NCBI GenBank assembly: GCA_023014335.1
Contig: JAECYW010000009.1
Span: 2,480,001 to 2,544,000, forward strand
Length of the DNA: 64,000 bases
DNA from: Galerina marginata
Taxonomy: Eukaryota > Basidiomycota > Agaricomycetes > Agaricales > Galerinaceae
Direction: 5' to 3'
Part shown: positions 11,475-22,447 of the stretch, in pieces
How the letters are laid out: each line of letters begins with the position of its first letter
How positions within the stretch are numbered: the stretch's first letter is position 1
Made by a program: the position numbers and the translations under genes
Notes under the pieces: model-generated
Told to the model about the DNA's origin: nothing
The model's database searches: none
What the model saw: the letters and a program-made list of their open reading frames with translations, nothing else

Positions 11475-14400
11475 TGAGTATCCGGGGTTATAGTAACGAC
11501 TCTCTTGCCCAGCTTGCGAAGCTGGAGGAAGTCGCGACCGAGATCTTGCGGACGATCCGTTGCAGCCTTAGCCCAACGACGCGCCGCGGCGGCGTCCGCC
11601 TCCGAACGGAGACGGTCGAGAGTGACCCGTGAACCGTGGTCCACAGGCCGGTGAATGGAGCCAGCAGCGTGCTTGTGCGCCTCATGTTGCATGCCCCACT
11701 TAAGTTTAGAGGGGACGTGGTGGAATGATAACCAGCGTAGCGGATCTCCCGCCAGCCAGGTCTCGACGAGTTTGCACGCGCGCAAGGAGTGAGCCTGCGA
11801 CGAGTGCAAGGAGGGGTCAAGGGCTCGTTTCGCGGCCGCGATCGAGTCCGTGAAGATTGCAATGTGTTCACAAGCGCGCTGGGTGGCGAGCTCGAGAGCA
11901 CGGACGACAGCCGACAGCTCCGCGTCGGGTGCGGTAGCACGGCCTACAAGCCACCTGAAGCGATTAACTTCGGCACCTTGTGAGTAAAGGACCCCTGCTG
12001 CAACAGCCTGAGTAGCCTTTTTGGAGGCGGGGTTAGTGAAAACACTAGCGTCCACCCCGATGCACAACCCCCACGTATCGGACATAAAAAGTTCCGAAAT
12101 GAAGTCGAGGTAGAGAGCACGATCACCCTTCTCCAAAGGAGAGAGGGAGTTGTCGAAGTGGATGCGCGACCAATAAGTGTCGCGCAGCCGACGGCCTGGC
12201 TGAGCAAGGGGATGCGAAGGATCCAAATGCTCAGTCAGCTCGGGGAGCCTCTTAACGATGTCCATGATAGGCCCCTTCGTGGTGAGCCGTTGCCGGCGCG
12301 TCAGCGAGTGAGCCGAGAGGGGGTGAGGCTTAGCCTTGCCCAACATATGCCCGATCAAGAATGATCGAACGGGATGAGTCCCCGACAGCGTGCCCGCGCG
12401 CAGTATACCGAGCGCGGCCATTCGATCGAGGAGAATGTGAATAGGGAGGAGACCCGCGAGGGCCTCCACACCTGGGCCTGGGGACGTCGAAAACGCCCCT
12501 GTAATCCAGAGAGCAGCCTTGCGCTGCATCTGGCTCAATAGCTTCACGGCGCCCTTACATTTAGCGCCATCGAAGTACCATAAGCGGAACCCATAGGTAG
12601 CTATGGGCACCACGCAGGAACGGTACAGAAGCCGCTTGGAGTGCGGTTCCAGACCCTTAGTAGACGAACCAAGCATCCGCATAGCCTGAACTGATGAGAA
12701 TGCCTTGGTCGAGTAGAAGCGAACGTGCTCATGGAAGGTGAGCTTGCGATCAAAGAAGAAGCCCAAGTATCGCCAGAACGGCTTGGGCTTCAGGGGAGTG
12801 GCTCCGGTGTATGGGGCAAAGCCCAGATCAATCGGAGGGTTATAATCTGAGAACGACCTGTCGAAGTGATAAATCTCCGACTTGTCATGCTCGAGGACGA
12901 GCGCGAACTTAGTGAAAAGTTCGAATATAACCTTGTAAGCTTTTTTGAGGAGCAAACAATTCTGGTCGAGCAACTTTGACTGCACAATGAGCGTACCGTC
13001 GTCGACATACGAGAGGAGCCAGCACGCATCCGGGTGCAGCTCGAAGAGGCGCATGATCAGCACCAAGCACAACGCCGACAGAACTTGGTCAGAGGCCATT
13101 GCTGCGCATGGCAAAAACAAGTTCTTACTTTCTAGGTGAGTCCGACTATAAATAAAGGTTAAATAAGTAAATATTGCATAGTCCGCTCAAATCTGAAGCT
13201 ATTGGATGATCTTATACTCAAAAAAAGCAGAAAAATGAGGCGAATCTAACGAGCCTAAAACGGCCTGGTCACGTGACCAGGAAGGCCCTGATTTTTACGA
13301 ATTTTTTGATACCAAGATCATCAAAATTGGCCCAGTAATGGCTGAGATACAGAAACCATGCAGGGTCACTATAGCAGTGGGAGAATTTCCATTGGTTTTG
13401 TTAGGAACCATTTCTGCCTGCTATGCAGGCCGGAAAACAAGTTCTTTTACTACGTAAGAACTTGTAACAAGATTAATTATTAGACTACAATAAGGAATTG
13501 TAAGAAGATTAATTCATACGTCACTTAGTTTTTATCGGATTGCCTTGAAACAAAATGTGTAATTATCAGAAAAATCAGGGCTAAAAGATGGTGTCACAGA
13601 GGTATTGTCACATCTCTATGTGACTTACCAAATGCGGAATATTGCTGAAAACACAGTAAATAAGCTATATTGAGAGATTTTAAAGGCATTAAAATAAAAT
13701 AAAAATACTGATAATGTTTTTTTTACCTAAGAGATGGTCTGTGCACACATATCACATGACATATCTCTGAGAATATTTTTGTCCAAGTTGGTGCATTACC
13801 AAATCCAAGGCAATTGCACAAAGTCCTGCTGTGAGTTTGATTATGTAAGCTTCTAGAACATTATTTTCATGTTATTTGGTCATGTTTTTCAATGTTTGGT
13901 GTGCCTTTTATGGGTTATCCAGTCAGTTCAACACCAATTTTTGGATTTTCACCAAGTTGAGCTGACTGTTTGCCTGATTTGGACACCATGACATCATTGC
14001 AAAACATATGTAAATATTTGTACATTATTCTAGATTGGTCTGGGCAACATATTCTAGCATATCTAGCTCACTGAAATCTGTTTTAAGTGTAAATTCACAC
14101 AAATTTGCACTTTTTGGGTCGTGTGAACAAGTCACATGACCTAATCAACCCTGGATACACATGCCACATGAAAGCCCTGATTTTTACGAATTTTTTGATA
14201 CCAAGATCATCAAAATTGGCCCAGTAATGGCTGAGATACAGAAACCATGCAGGGTCACTATAGCAGTGGGAGAATTTCCATTGGTTTTGTTAGGAACCAT
14301 TTCTGCCTGCTATGCAGGCCGGAAAACAAGTTCTTTTACTACGTAAGAACTTGTAATCCCCTCAGCAAGAGGTACACTATCGACCTATCCGGGTGGACAG

Positions 14401-14491
14401 ACATGCTGGTAAAGAAGAAAGAGAGAAATGATGAGCTGGCAGTTTATAACTATGTGACATATGTTACAAGTCACACAGATTTATCTAATCC

Positions 14492-14533
14492 AATAAGATA
14501 AGATAAGATAAGATAAGATAAGATAAGATAAAA
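14492..14533. repeat. (GATAA)n microsatellite in family B sequence
   Basis: A run of about eight GATAA-type pentamers. The same run occurs at the matching place in B2 (31494-31545), so it belongs to the family. Confidence 0.8.
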
Positions 14534-15120
14534 TAAAAAGATAACACTAATGTCATATATACTGGTTACAGTCAATTTTCAGGATTCTCTATACTTATAG
14601 ATAATTAATGTAGTACACAATAAAATATTAACTGAAAACTTTTTAATTTTTACATTAATATCTTGAGAATTGAGGTGGTAATGACTGGGATAGACTAAAA
14701 TCATGTTTTTGTGGCTGTGCTGGGTACCATTGGAAAGGCTAAAATTTTATAATTTTATTGATAGTATTTTTGTGACAATTGATTGAGTAACAACTGAGAT
14801 ACACTACAAGAATTTTCAGTGTACCTTGGGCATTAACAGGACAATTCTTATGATTTTAATATCAAAAAATTTGTAAAATTTGGACACTTAAAATACCCAA
14901 ATTTTACAATTTTTTAATATTATTTTTGTGAGAAATTAAATCAGTAATGGCTGAGATACAGAAAAAATAATTTGTTGGTGTGGCTGTGCAAAATACCTTG
15001 TGGCTGTGCATATTACCATTGCAAAGACCTGAATTTTACAAATTTTTTGATATTATTTTCATGAAATTTGACCCAGTAGTGACATTCCAAATGAAAATTT
15101 GAGTTTTTTTTTTTTTCCAG

Positions 15121-15832
15121 GTGGCGGTCCGGAGCACAGTCGCGACTGTGCTCCGGACCGCCACAGTGAAAGATCATTAAATATTGTTTTCAGTGTATTT
15201 CAGTGATTACTGGGTCAAATCTTACAAAAATAATATCAAAAAATTTGTAAAATTTAGGTCTTTCTAATGGTAATATGCACAGCCACATGGTATCTTGCAC
15301 AGCCACACCAACACTTTGTTTTTAGTGCATCTCAACCATTACTGGGGCAATTCTCATGAAAGTAATATCAAAAAAATTGTAAAATTCAGGTCTTTATGAT
15401 GGTAAAATGCACAGCCACAGTAGAACCTGAATTTTCATATCCTTATTACCACTATAACAATGTTAGAGCAAGTAATAACTGATTGGAGTGTACTTTGGGC
15501 AATAACATGTCAATTTTCACACTTTTACAACCAAAAAATTTATCAAATTTATGACTTTAAAAAATCCAAATTTTAACATTTTTTTGATATTATTATTGTG
15601 AGAATTGACCCAGTAATGATTCAGATACAGTGGAAACAAAGTTTTAGTGTGACTGTGCAAAATACCATGTGGCTGTCATATTACCAGTGGAAAGACCTGA
15701 ATTTTACAAATTTTTTGATATTATCTTTGTAAGATTTGATCCAGTAATCACTGAAATACACTGAAAACAATATTTAATGATCTTTCACTGTGTCGGTCCG
15801 GAGCACAGTCGCGACTGTGCTCCGGCCCGGCA
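15121..15832. repeat. Foldback structure with GC-rich palindromic ends, inside the chimeric element
   Basis: 15121-15164 is a perfect 44-bp palindrome centred on CAGTCGCGACTG. 15798-15825 is a second palindrome with the same core. The about 120-190 bp flanking each on the inside are inverted copies of each other, so 15143-15812 can fold into one long hairpin. It resembles a foldback MITE whose ends are shared with a neighbour. No gene. Confidence 0.6.
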
Positions 15833-18217
15833 ACCCCAAAAAAAAAAAAAAACTTCAGAAAAGCGTACTTCATTCAATACAACTGAAGTAAATAGAAACT
15901 TTCAGGGTTTAGCCATATAAGCTATACATATACCATCATAACCAGAGCAATGACATATAACAGACCAAAAAGTAAAAAGAGACATGTAGAAGGCTCATAA
16001 TTAGTCATGTTACTGGCAAGACCTAACCTTAGATTAGGTGTACAGGAACAAAAGCTAAAAATAGATCCTAGCAACGGACATCAGACAACCATTCCCATGG
16101 TCAATAATAATTTTGAAACTATTAGAAAAGTTTGTAGACTTTTAATTCAGGGTCAGTCACAAAAAGTGAAGCAGTGGGAGAATTTCCATCGTTTTTGTTA
16201 GGAACCATTTGCTTCTGCTATCAAGTGTAGAAAACGAGTTCTTTTACTACGTAAGAACTCGTAACCGGAGAAAGAGCAGAACCCTGCCCTACCCCCACGT
16301 CTGCAGACCGAGGCGGAGATGTGAAGGCGTTCCACGCATACTGCGTGTGACGCCCAACGAGATATGAGGCGAAGAATTTCACCACGTTCGGTGGAAAACC
16401 TAACCGGGAGAGAACCGCCAATAAAACATCATGATTTATTGAGGGGAAGAATTGGGCCAGATCGAACGCCAAGACGCTCGTTTTAAGTCCCTTAGCCCAC
16501 CCCGCACGCACAATGTGAGTGAGGTAGAGGCCAGCATCCTCAGTGGAGCGCTGCCGAACGCCCCCAACCTGATTCGGATGGAAAACATCATGTTTGATCG
16601 CGTCAAACTGAATGCGGTTCGAGATCATCTTCTCGATGAGTTTCCCCAAAGTATTCAAAAGCACAATGGGCCTGAATGACTTGGGGGTGGCGTAAGAGGG
16701 CTTGCCCGGTTTCGGAATGATAACCGACTTGCTCTCCTTGAACGAGGAGGGCCAATAGGAATGCTCGAGGCACCCATTGGCGATCCGGAGGAAAGTCGCA
16801 GCAGAGCTTTTCGACTCGGAGACGAACCACTTCAGGTGATCCCAACCAATGTGGTCAGGGCCCGGGGCGGATCTGCTCGAACACGCCGAGAGAGCCTCGG
16901 TGAGTTTGAACATTGAAAAGGGGAGCCATTCCCTCACTGGCATGGGAGGGATACGGTCAATGTCAGATAGATCGTGCGCCCGACCAGAGGCCGAGTTGTA
17001 CGTTCCATGGAGCGCGTCCCACAGGGAATCAAGAGAGATACACGGGGCCCCTTGATAAGAGAGAGCCTCGCATGCAGGTAACACGCGCTTCTGGACCCAG
17101 TTCATGAGATCCCAGGGGCGCTTGTTGGCGTATGCAATGTCCGCGATGCGTTCATCGAAGAACTTGCGCTTGGTCTCCTTGCAGAGTTTGCGGAATGACC
17201 TCCAATCGTCATCCTCGAGGGACGCGCGATAGGTGGCCAGGGATTCAGTGCATTCCGGAGTCCACCATTGGGTGGAGCGGGACGTAATGGAGCGTCGGAC
17301 CGCAAACTCCTCATAGGAGTCCGAGAACGCCTTAGCAACAGCGCTAGCCGCTGCCTCAACGGAGTCCGGGGAGACAAGATCTAGGGCAGGCAGGCCCTCG
17401 ATCTTCGAAATAATGGCAGCCCGATATCGCATCTGGACTTCCAGGGGGATCGCTCGTTTACCAGCATCTGATCTGGACGATCTGATCGAGACAAAAGAAG
17501 AGATTGGGACATGGTCCGATCTCATCTTCAGTTCCGGTTCCAGGCATGTCGTGAGAGACACAGCCTGGTCCGGCGGAACAAACACAAGATCGATGACAGA
17601 AGGTCGAAGATCCGGATTGTGCGAGATGAAGGTCGGGCCTGGGTTGCTAGGAATAGCAAGCTCGAGGCCAACGGAAGCTGCTGTGTCCAGCAGAGAGATG
17701 GCCGTCGTCCCATGGGAGCGACAGTCAGGATCCCACTCTCTCGAGTGGCAGTTGAAGTCCCCGCCCATATACACAAGCGGGGGGAGAGAGTTGGCTTTCT
17801 CAGCGAGAAGCTTGATCGCCGTGTGCTGATCATCCGAGTATACACCCATGATGTTGAAAGTGAACCTCCCCGCGTACAGGGAGATAAGGACAATATCGCG
17901 GCTGTCGATAAGGTCGCGGCGAAGGGAAGGCCGCAGCAGCACAAGCCCTCTGCTCACAAAAGCGATACAGCGGGGTGCTACTCCGGCGGGTTGGGGGCAA
18001 AACATCGGAATCCAATCCGGATGGTTTGCAGTCCCGATAACATCATCACCTTTCTTAGAAATGGTGCTGGGGGCTTGTCTTACAACGCGCCAAGGCGGTT
18101 CTTGGACGAAGATCACGTCATATATTTCAACGAACGTGGAAAGACATACATCGAGGGCTAACGAATTTTTAGCTACGTTGTACGTAAGTATTCTAATCTC
18201 GTCGGGTGTCCTTGGCA

Positions 18218-20071
18218 TCAAGCTAGGGACGACGGGTTAGAGGAGGCGGCAGGACGACAAACGACAGGGCGTTCACGTACCTGCTTATAGAGAGCTTCAA
18301 TCCCTGGGCGATCGAAGCGGAGGCCCCAGAACTTGCACTTGTTCGAGGTGGCGGAGTGCTCCTTCTTGCAGTTGGAGCAGTGGGGGCGATGAGGGCACGG
18401 CTCACCCTCCGGAGTGGGGGGAATGGGCGGATTACTCTTGGGCGAGCCCTTGCAGCAAGGTGCATGGGCTCGGTGTTCCTCTTCCGTATGCGGACCCGAG
18501 CAAAGCGGACAGCGCAAGGCCAAGGCCTTGCAGACCATCATGGTGTGGCCCCATCGCCAGCAGCGCTGACATTGGGGGACACCGGCTTGACGGTTCGACT
18601 CCTTGATGACAAGGACGTTCGTACCGAGCATGAACGTGCGACCAATAAGGGCACGGGCACGGGATCCCGACTTGGAGTCCCAAATGTTAAAGTACGCAGT
18701 ACTCGTGGTACTGGTCTTGGTGTTACGAACGAGCCTGACGGGCCCGTCGAGATGAAGCAGATCCGCCAGAGCAGACGCATACATCGCCTGTCTGATGTGA
18801 TCCGAGAGGGTGAGTCCCGCCTGATTAGGTCGGTACGTCGGAACATCCAGCACTCGAAGGTAAGACTTCGATGCTGGGAGGCCAACCCACATCTTGTCTC
18901 CAAGATCGGGGAAGAGCTGGTGCGCGCATCCGCGAATGATTTCAATATCACGCGTGGTGGGCACACCGGAAGTGACGACCGAGTATCCCCGGTACGCCTG
19001 GAGAACGGATTCAGCGCGAACGCTGGCTCCGTGGGTGGAAAGGGCCTTGACGACCGTGTTCCAGAGCTTGTCGCGCTCAACCGGGGGGGGCTGAGGCGTG
19101 GCGAAGTCGATCAGGACCTGCTTGCGCGAGGGCCCAGCCGAGGTGAAGAGAGGGGCATCCCTCTTCTGCTTCTTAGCAGGAGCGGGATTACCCTGGGGGG
19201 CAGAAGGCGTTATGGGCCTTTTGGGAGGAGCCGCCGAAGCAGGCTTAGCTGCAGCAGCCGCATAGTCCACTCGGGGTTTCTGCGCTCTGCCGGGCTTGGA
19301 ATGAAGAGGGATCGGAGGAGGAGGCCTCTGGAACGGAATAACCTCCCTAGCCTTAGCAGGCCGGGGTTGCGGTTGCTTCGGGTGGTCGGCATTGCCCTTC
19401 CCCTTATCGACCTTAGCCGGGGGAGGGGGAACGTCGGGAGGTGCTGCTCTCTCCGGAGGGAAGAGGGCAGCGGGAGGTGGTCGCACGGGGCGGCGGATGG
19501 TCTGATCGACCTCCATCGAATCCGGGATCTGAATGAACGGCAAGAGGGCCTCGGAGAGGCCAACATGGTCGTGGGCGGGGCCAGTGGATGCATCGATCCA
19601 TCCGGTGTTCTTGAGAGCTGCGACAAAGTTGACAGTGGAAGAGGCGAGTCTGCGAGACCCAGCAAGAGAAGTATCAACACTAGGCCTCCCCCGGAGGAGA
19701 GACCTGGTGGCCGATTCGAGGATGGCTGCGATTGACGAGGCGGAGTCGCTCCCTCCTGCGTCCATCTCATCGACAACCGAGTGTTCCGACGGAGTAGATG
19801 GCTCGTAATCGGCCATTTCCGAGTCGGAGGCAGGTGGTCCGGGCGCAGGGCCCATAACCGTGGAAGAGGACGCCCTGGAGGACGGCCTGGTAGGTCCGCG
19901 ACGCTCCTGAGAAGGGGCATCACCGGCATAACGAGCTCTAGCTGCAGAAGATGCAGTAGAGCTGGAGGATCCCGCTGCAGGAGCTGCAGTGAAGACCGGA
20001 GTGGGGGGGGCTCTTGTCTGGCCTGGATCTTGGGCGCTCGACGAGCGCTCGGTCCCAGGCTTGGGAGGCAT
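18218..20071 (-). CDS. LINE copy 1 ORF1 (nucleic-acid-binding, CCHC zinc knuckles)
   Basis: An intact 617-codon frame. ORF1 proteins of this LINE group bind the element RNA to form the retrotransposition particle. The first 100 residues are Ser/Pro/Ala-rich and the region to about 320 is Pro/Lys-rich, probably disordered. Near residues 500-575 lie zinc-knuckle motifs: CQRCWRWGHTMMVC fits CX2CX4HX4C, followed by CPLCSGPH and CSNCKKEH clusters. The stop overlaps the ORF2 ATG as TGATG. The start ATG follows a 5' UTR that aligns with LINE copy 2 (22230-22365). It is closely matched by the broken ORF1 of copy 2, which supports the frame. It is fully open, but the downstream ORF2 is broken. Confidence 0.85.
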   Translation of the reverse strand: MPPKPGTERSSSAQDPGQTRAPPTPVFTAAPAAGSSSSTASSAARARYAGDAPSQERRGPTRPSSRASSSTVMGPAPGPPASDSEMADYEPSTPSEHSVVDEMDAGGSDSASSIAAILESATRSLLRGRPSVDTSLAGSRRLASSTVNFVAALKNTGWIDASTGPAHDHVGLSEALLPFIQIPDSMEVDQTIRRPVRPPPAALFPPERAAPPDVPPPPAKVDKGKGNADHPKQPQPRPAKAREVIPFQRPPPPIPLHSKPGRAQKPRVDYAAAAAKPASAAPPKRPITPSAPQGNPAPAKKQKRDAPLFTSAGPSRKQVLIDFATPQPPPVERDKLWNTVVKALSTHGASVRAESVLQAYRGYSVVTSGVPTTRDIEIIRGCAHQLFPDLGDKMWVGLPASKSYLRVLDVPTYRPNQAGLTLSDHIRQAMYASALADLLHLDGPVRLVRNTKTSTTSTAYFNIWDSKSGSRARALIGRTFMLGTNVLVIKESNRQAGVPQCQRCWRWGHTMMVCKALALRCPLCSGPHTEEEHRAHAPCCKGSPKSNPPIPPTPEGEPCPHRPHCSNCKKEHSATSNKCKFWGLRFDRPGIEALYKQVRERPVVCRPAASSNPSSLA

Positions 20072-20309
20072 GGCGAATGAGGTGCTGTTAGGCGGTGTAC
20101 CAAGTTTCGAAGAGATCGAACGAGTGGTTAGAGCGTGAAGAACGAGTAAAATGACGAGCAGATTTTCTCACGCTGACTACCAATGTGGTAAAAGGCAAGA
20201 AGGGATGGACCGAGGTATGTACCCAGCGTACCCATCCACCGCAACACAACTCCTGGACTGACACCCTTGATCCAGTGGTCAGCTCCCTCATCCACCTAGC
20301 CAGGAACGC

Positions 20310-20660
20310 AGCGAGTCGCGATCCAGGCGCGTCCTTCCACTGGCCGACTCTCGCACCGCCTGTCTTTTGCTTGCTCTCCGCTCGACTCCCGCGGCCCCCG
20401 GTCTTTCTCCCGAGAACGCGATCCAGGCGCGTCCTTCCACTGGCCGACTCTCGCACCGCCTGTCTTTTGCTTGCTCTCCGCTCGACTCCCGCGGCCCCCG
20501 GTCTTTCTCCCGAGAACGCAGCGAGTCGCGATGCAGGCGCACCCTTCGACTCGCTTTCTCGCTCTCGACTCTGCTTCTCGCTTTCGACTCACGCTGTGCC
20601 TTTCTTTTTCTCGATCTCCGCTCGACTCCCGCGGCCCCTGGTCTTTCTCCCGTTTTCCAC
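20310..20660 (-). repeat. Tandem repeats of about 100-110 bp in the LINE 5' region
   Basis: Units starting GATCCAGGCGCGTCC recur at 20320 and 20420 (100 bp) and, diverged, at 20530, each ending in the segment CGGCCCC..GGTCTTTCTCCCG. Their place upstream of ORF1 recalls the promoter-bearing 5' monomers of some LINEs. They are absent from copy 2, which starts closer to ORF1. Confidence 0.7.
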
Positions 20661-20880
20661 CAGGCTCTCCGCATGTCCCCTACTTTCGTTCTACAACACC
20701 CATGAACGTCGGTCTTTATTCGACGCACAGGCCAAGCGCGGCGGATACTGATGCCCGGATTAGGACCACTCAAAGTACGTAGGTTTTCGCGAGTCCACGT
20801 CGACACCGAGGTCACCACCACAGTCATATCGCCTATCTATTTGCTGCCTGACATCGATGGGTACCAGCTATGTTGACCTA

Positions 20881-21095
20881 CCTAGAACTTTGGTATATTT
20901 ATTTCATTTATTTTTTACAAAGCTTCTATTGTATCTTGTTGTATTACTTACTCCCATGTAATTCACATTTAAAGGACTGTAGGTTTGGACCTGTAGGTAG
21001 AGTATTAAGGTCTTGAATTTTAATAGGTTGTGACACCTTGTGACTCCTTCAAGTACGATCACCTTTAGGTGATAATCTTGTTATCAACCTTCATC
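20881..21095. other. AT-rich intergenic stretch upstream of the split host gene
   Basis: AT-rich sequence between the GC-rich end of LINE copy 1 and the ATG at 21096. It presumably holds the promoter of the downstream host gene; I see no clear TATA element or other site. Confidence 0.35.
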
Positions 21096-22229
21096 ATGTC
21101 TAGCTTTACTCCTGTTCTTCTGCCTATTTTCACCTATTCTTTGGAACTCAGTGAACTCTTGACTGCCTCTTTTGAGGAACTGGAAAAGAGATCCATTGAT
21201 AAGGTTAACAGAGTGTTGTGGGAAAAGAATGTGCTGGACAAGATTGCTGTTGATCATCTCAAATTTGTGGGTATCATGCTGAACTCCAGACTGAAAAGAA
21301 GATTCTAAGTCATTTAAGATCCCACCAATTAAAACATGGCTGCAGATGAGCATTTCTATGGATGTAGAGGCCCTCTCAGACTTGGAAATCTTGCAATTTT
21401 TTGTTGGAAACCAATTTTGGCAGAAATACAATCCAGAGGAAGCTATGAAATATCTAGAGCAGCTTCAACACATTGTGGATAAGATGCAGGTAAGGAATCT
21501 TCTTGTCAGCTATAATCTTATTACTAAATATTGTTAGTTTGGAACAAATCAACCTCAACACCACCAGCTGAACTTCTTAGAAGATATTACCCAGCATGAC
21601 TTTGTTGCTGAAGAAAATTCTGCGGAATTTATTGAGGACTCGGAAAAGGAAGAGGATGACGATTCTGACTATAAAGAAGGTCTTGATTCTCTGTCTATTT
21701 CTTCTGGGCCTCAGTCACCACCTCGGAAGCGTCAAAAACAACCCAAACAAACAATAAATCGCACCCAACGAACTACTTCTGTCAACTCTTCCATATCTTC
21801 TGTTACTTTTGAGGCTTTTAACAACATGCCTATTCTTTCAAACAACCAATCCACCTGGAACCAAACTCTAGAGGCCAATCCAAGCTTTTGGGAGCTGAAA
21901 TGTCTAAGCTGGAAGACCTTACTGGATGCCGCTTATAACCTCAGAGAGGTAAATATTAAATTTACAAGTTAAATAGCTGATATTCACTCTACAAAACTGC
22001 AGAACACCACTTTATCTCAAGAGCGCAATGAAGAAGAGTATCAAAATGTTGTTGGAGTCCTAAGAGAGATACGCAAAGTACAGCGTGGTATTTATTCAAG
22101 AGCAGAGTGGCAGGACGCTGTGAAGGTAAAATAGCTTTCCAAATTTATAACCTGATTAACCTTCATCTGTAGAGCTCGCAACTTGCAAAAAGTGTCAAAC
22201 TTTGGAGCAGCCCTTATATGCTTCTCCAC
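21096..22229 (+). CDS. Host gene, 5' part (possible 2-oxoglutarate/Fe(II) dioxygenase), split by LINE copy 2
   Basis: Exons: 21096 to about 21306, 21346-21489, 21538-21948, 22003-22125, 22173-22229, with GT-AG introns in phase. The first exons encode a helical region; exon 3 has an acidic stretch and a basic patch (PPRKRQKQPKQ) that could be a nuclear localisation signal. The last exon runs straight into the LINE target duplication TATATGCTTCTCCAC. Removing 22230-46405 joins it in frame to 46406 (residues WSSPYMLLH then CKASFAV). The 5' part alone shows no recognisable catalytic domain; its function is inferred from the 3' part. The junction between exon 1 and exon 2 is uncertain. Confidence 0.6.
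22215..22229. repeat. Target-site duplication of LINE copy 2, left
   Basis: TATATGCTTCTCCAC, repeated exactly at 46391-46405. A 15-bp duplication is typical of target-primed reverse transcription. Confidence 0.9.
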
Positions 22230-22447
22230 CGCCCCTTCTTGCTTTCTACCATATTGGTACACAGCGTGAGAAAATCTCGACGTCGCTTAACTCGTTCTTC
22301 ACGCAACAACCACTCGTCCGATCTTATCGAAACTTGGTACACCGCTTCACCGCACACTATCGATCATGCCTCCCAAGCCTGGGGACGAGCGCTCGCAAAG
22401 CGCCCGCGATACGGGCCAGACAAGTCGAAACACCCCCCCGGTCTTTA

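Larger units (their letters stand above)
13084..16263 (+). mobile_element. Chimeric rolling-circle-like element: family A 5' end, family B 3' end
   Basis: A 3180-bp insertion. 13084-14355 is family A with two 3' termini (ending 13466 and 14355, period 889). 14357-16263 matches the 3' part of the family B element B2 (31357-33017) and ends in the family B hairpin (GAACTCGTA). Removing the whole plus one A (A13083/A16264) restores LINE ORF2 exactly, as checked against copy 2 at 43770-43800. It therefore behaves as one inserted unit. Confidence 0.8.
11475..18218 (-). pseudogene. LINE copy 1 ORF2 (APE endonuclease - RT - RNase H), split by an insertion
   Basis: The 5' part, 18218-16264, encodes an N-terminal APE-type endonuclease (YNVAKN, QEPPW, GGDFNCH, SVIDLVF, SDHVPI), then RT motifs RPIVLLNTLGKLIEKMISNR, FDLAQFFPSINHD and GQGSALSP. 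The 3' part, 13083-11475, resumes in the same frame after the element is removed and carries YVDD, then an RNase H domain (GVDASVF, DAELSAVVRALE, FTDSIAAAKRA). The ORF ends prematurely at the 11475 junction, losing the CX2CX8HX4C tail found in copies 2-4. The start is the ATG overlapping the ORF1 stop (TGATG), which suggests termination-reinitiation. The enzyme would nick DNA and reverse-transcribe the LINE RNA at the target; this copy cannot do so as it stands. Confidence 0.85.
11475..20880 (-). mobile_element. Non-LTR retrotransposon (LINE), copy 1, 3'-truncated and interrupted
   Basis: A Tad1/I-type LINE: GC-rich 5' region with tandem repeats (about 20310-20660), ORF1 with zinc knuckles, and ORF2 with APE endonuclease, reverse transcriptase and RNase H. 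ORF1 and ORF2 overlap as TGATG. The 3' end is cut at 11475, just after RNase H; the C-terminal zinc motif and 3' UTR present in copies 2-4 are missing. ORF2 is split by the element at 13084-16263. The 5' boundary is placed where GC-rich sequence gives way to AT-rich sequence and is approximate. The clade name is inferred from domain order. Confidence 0.85.
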
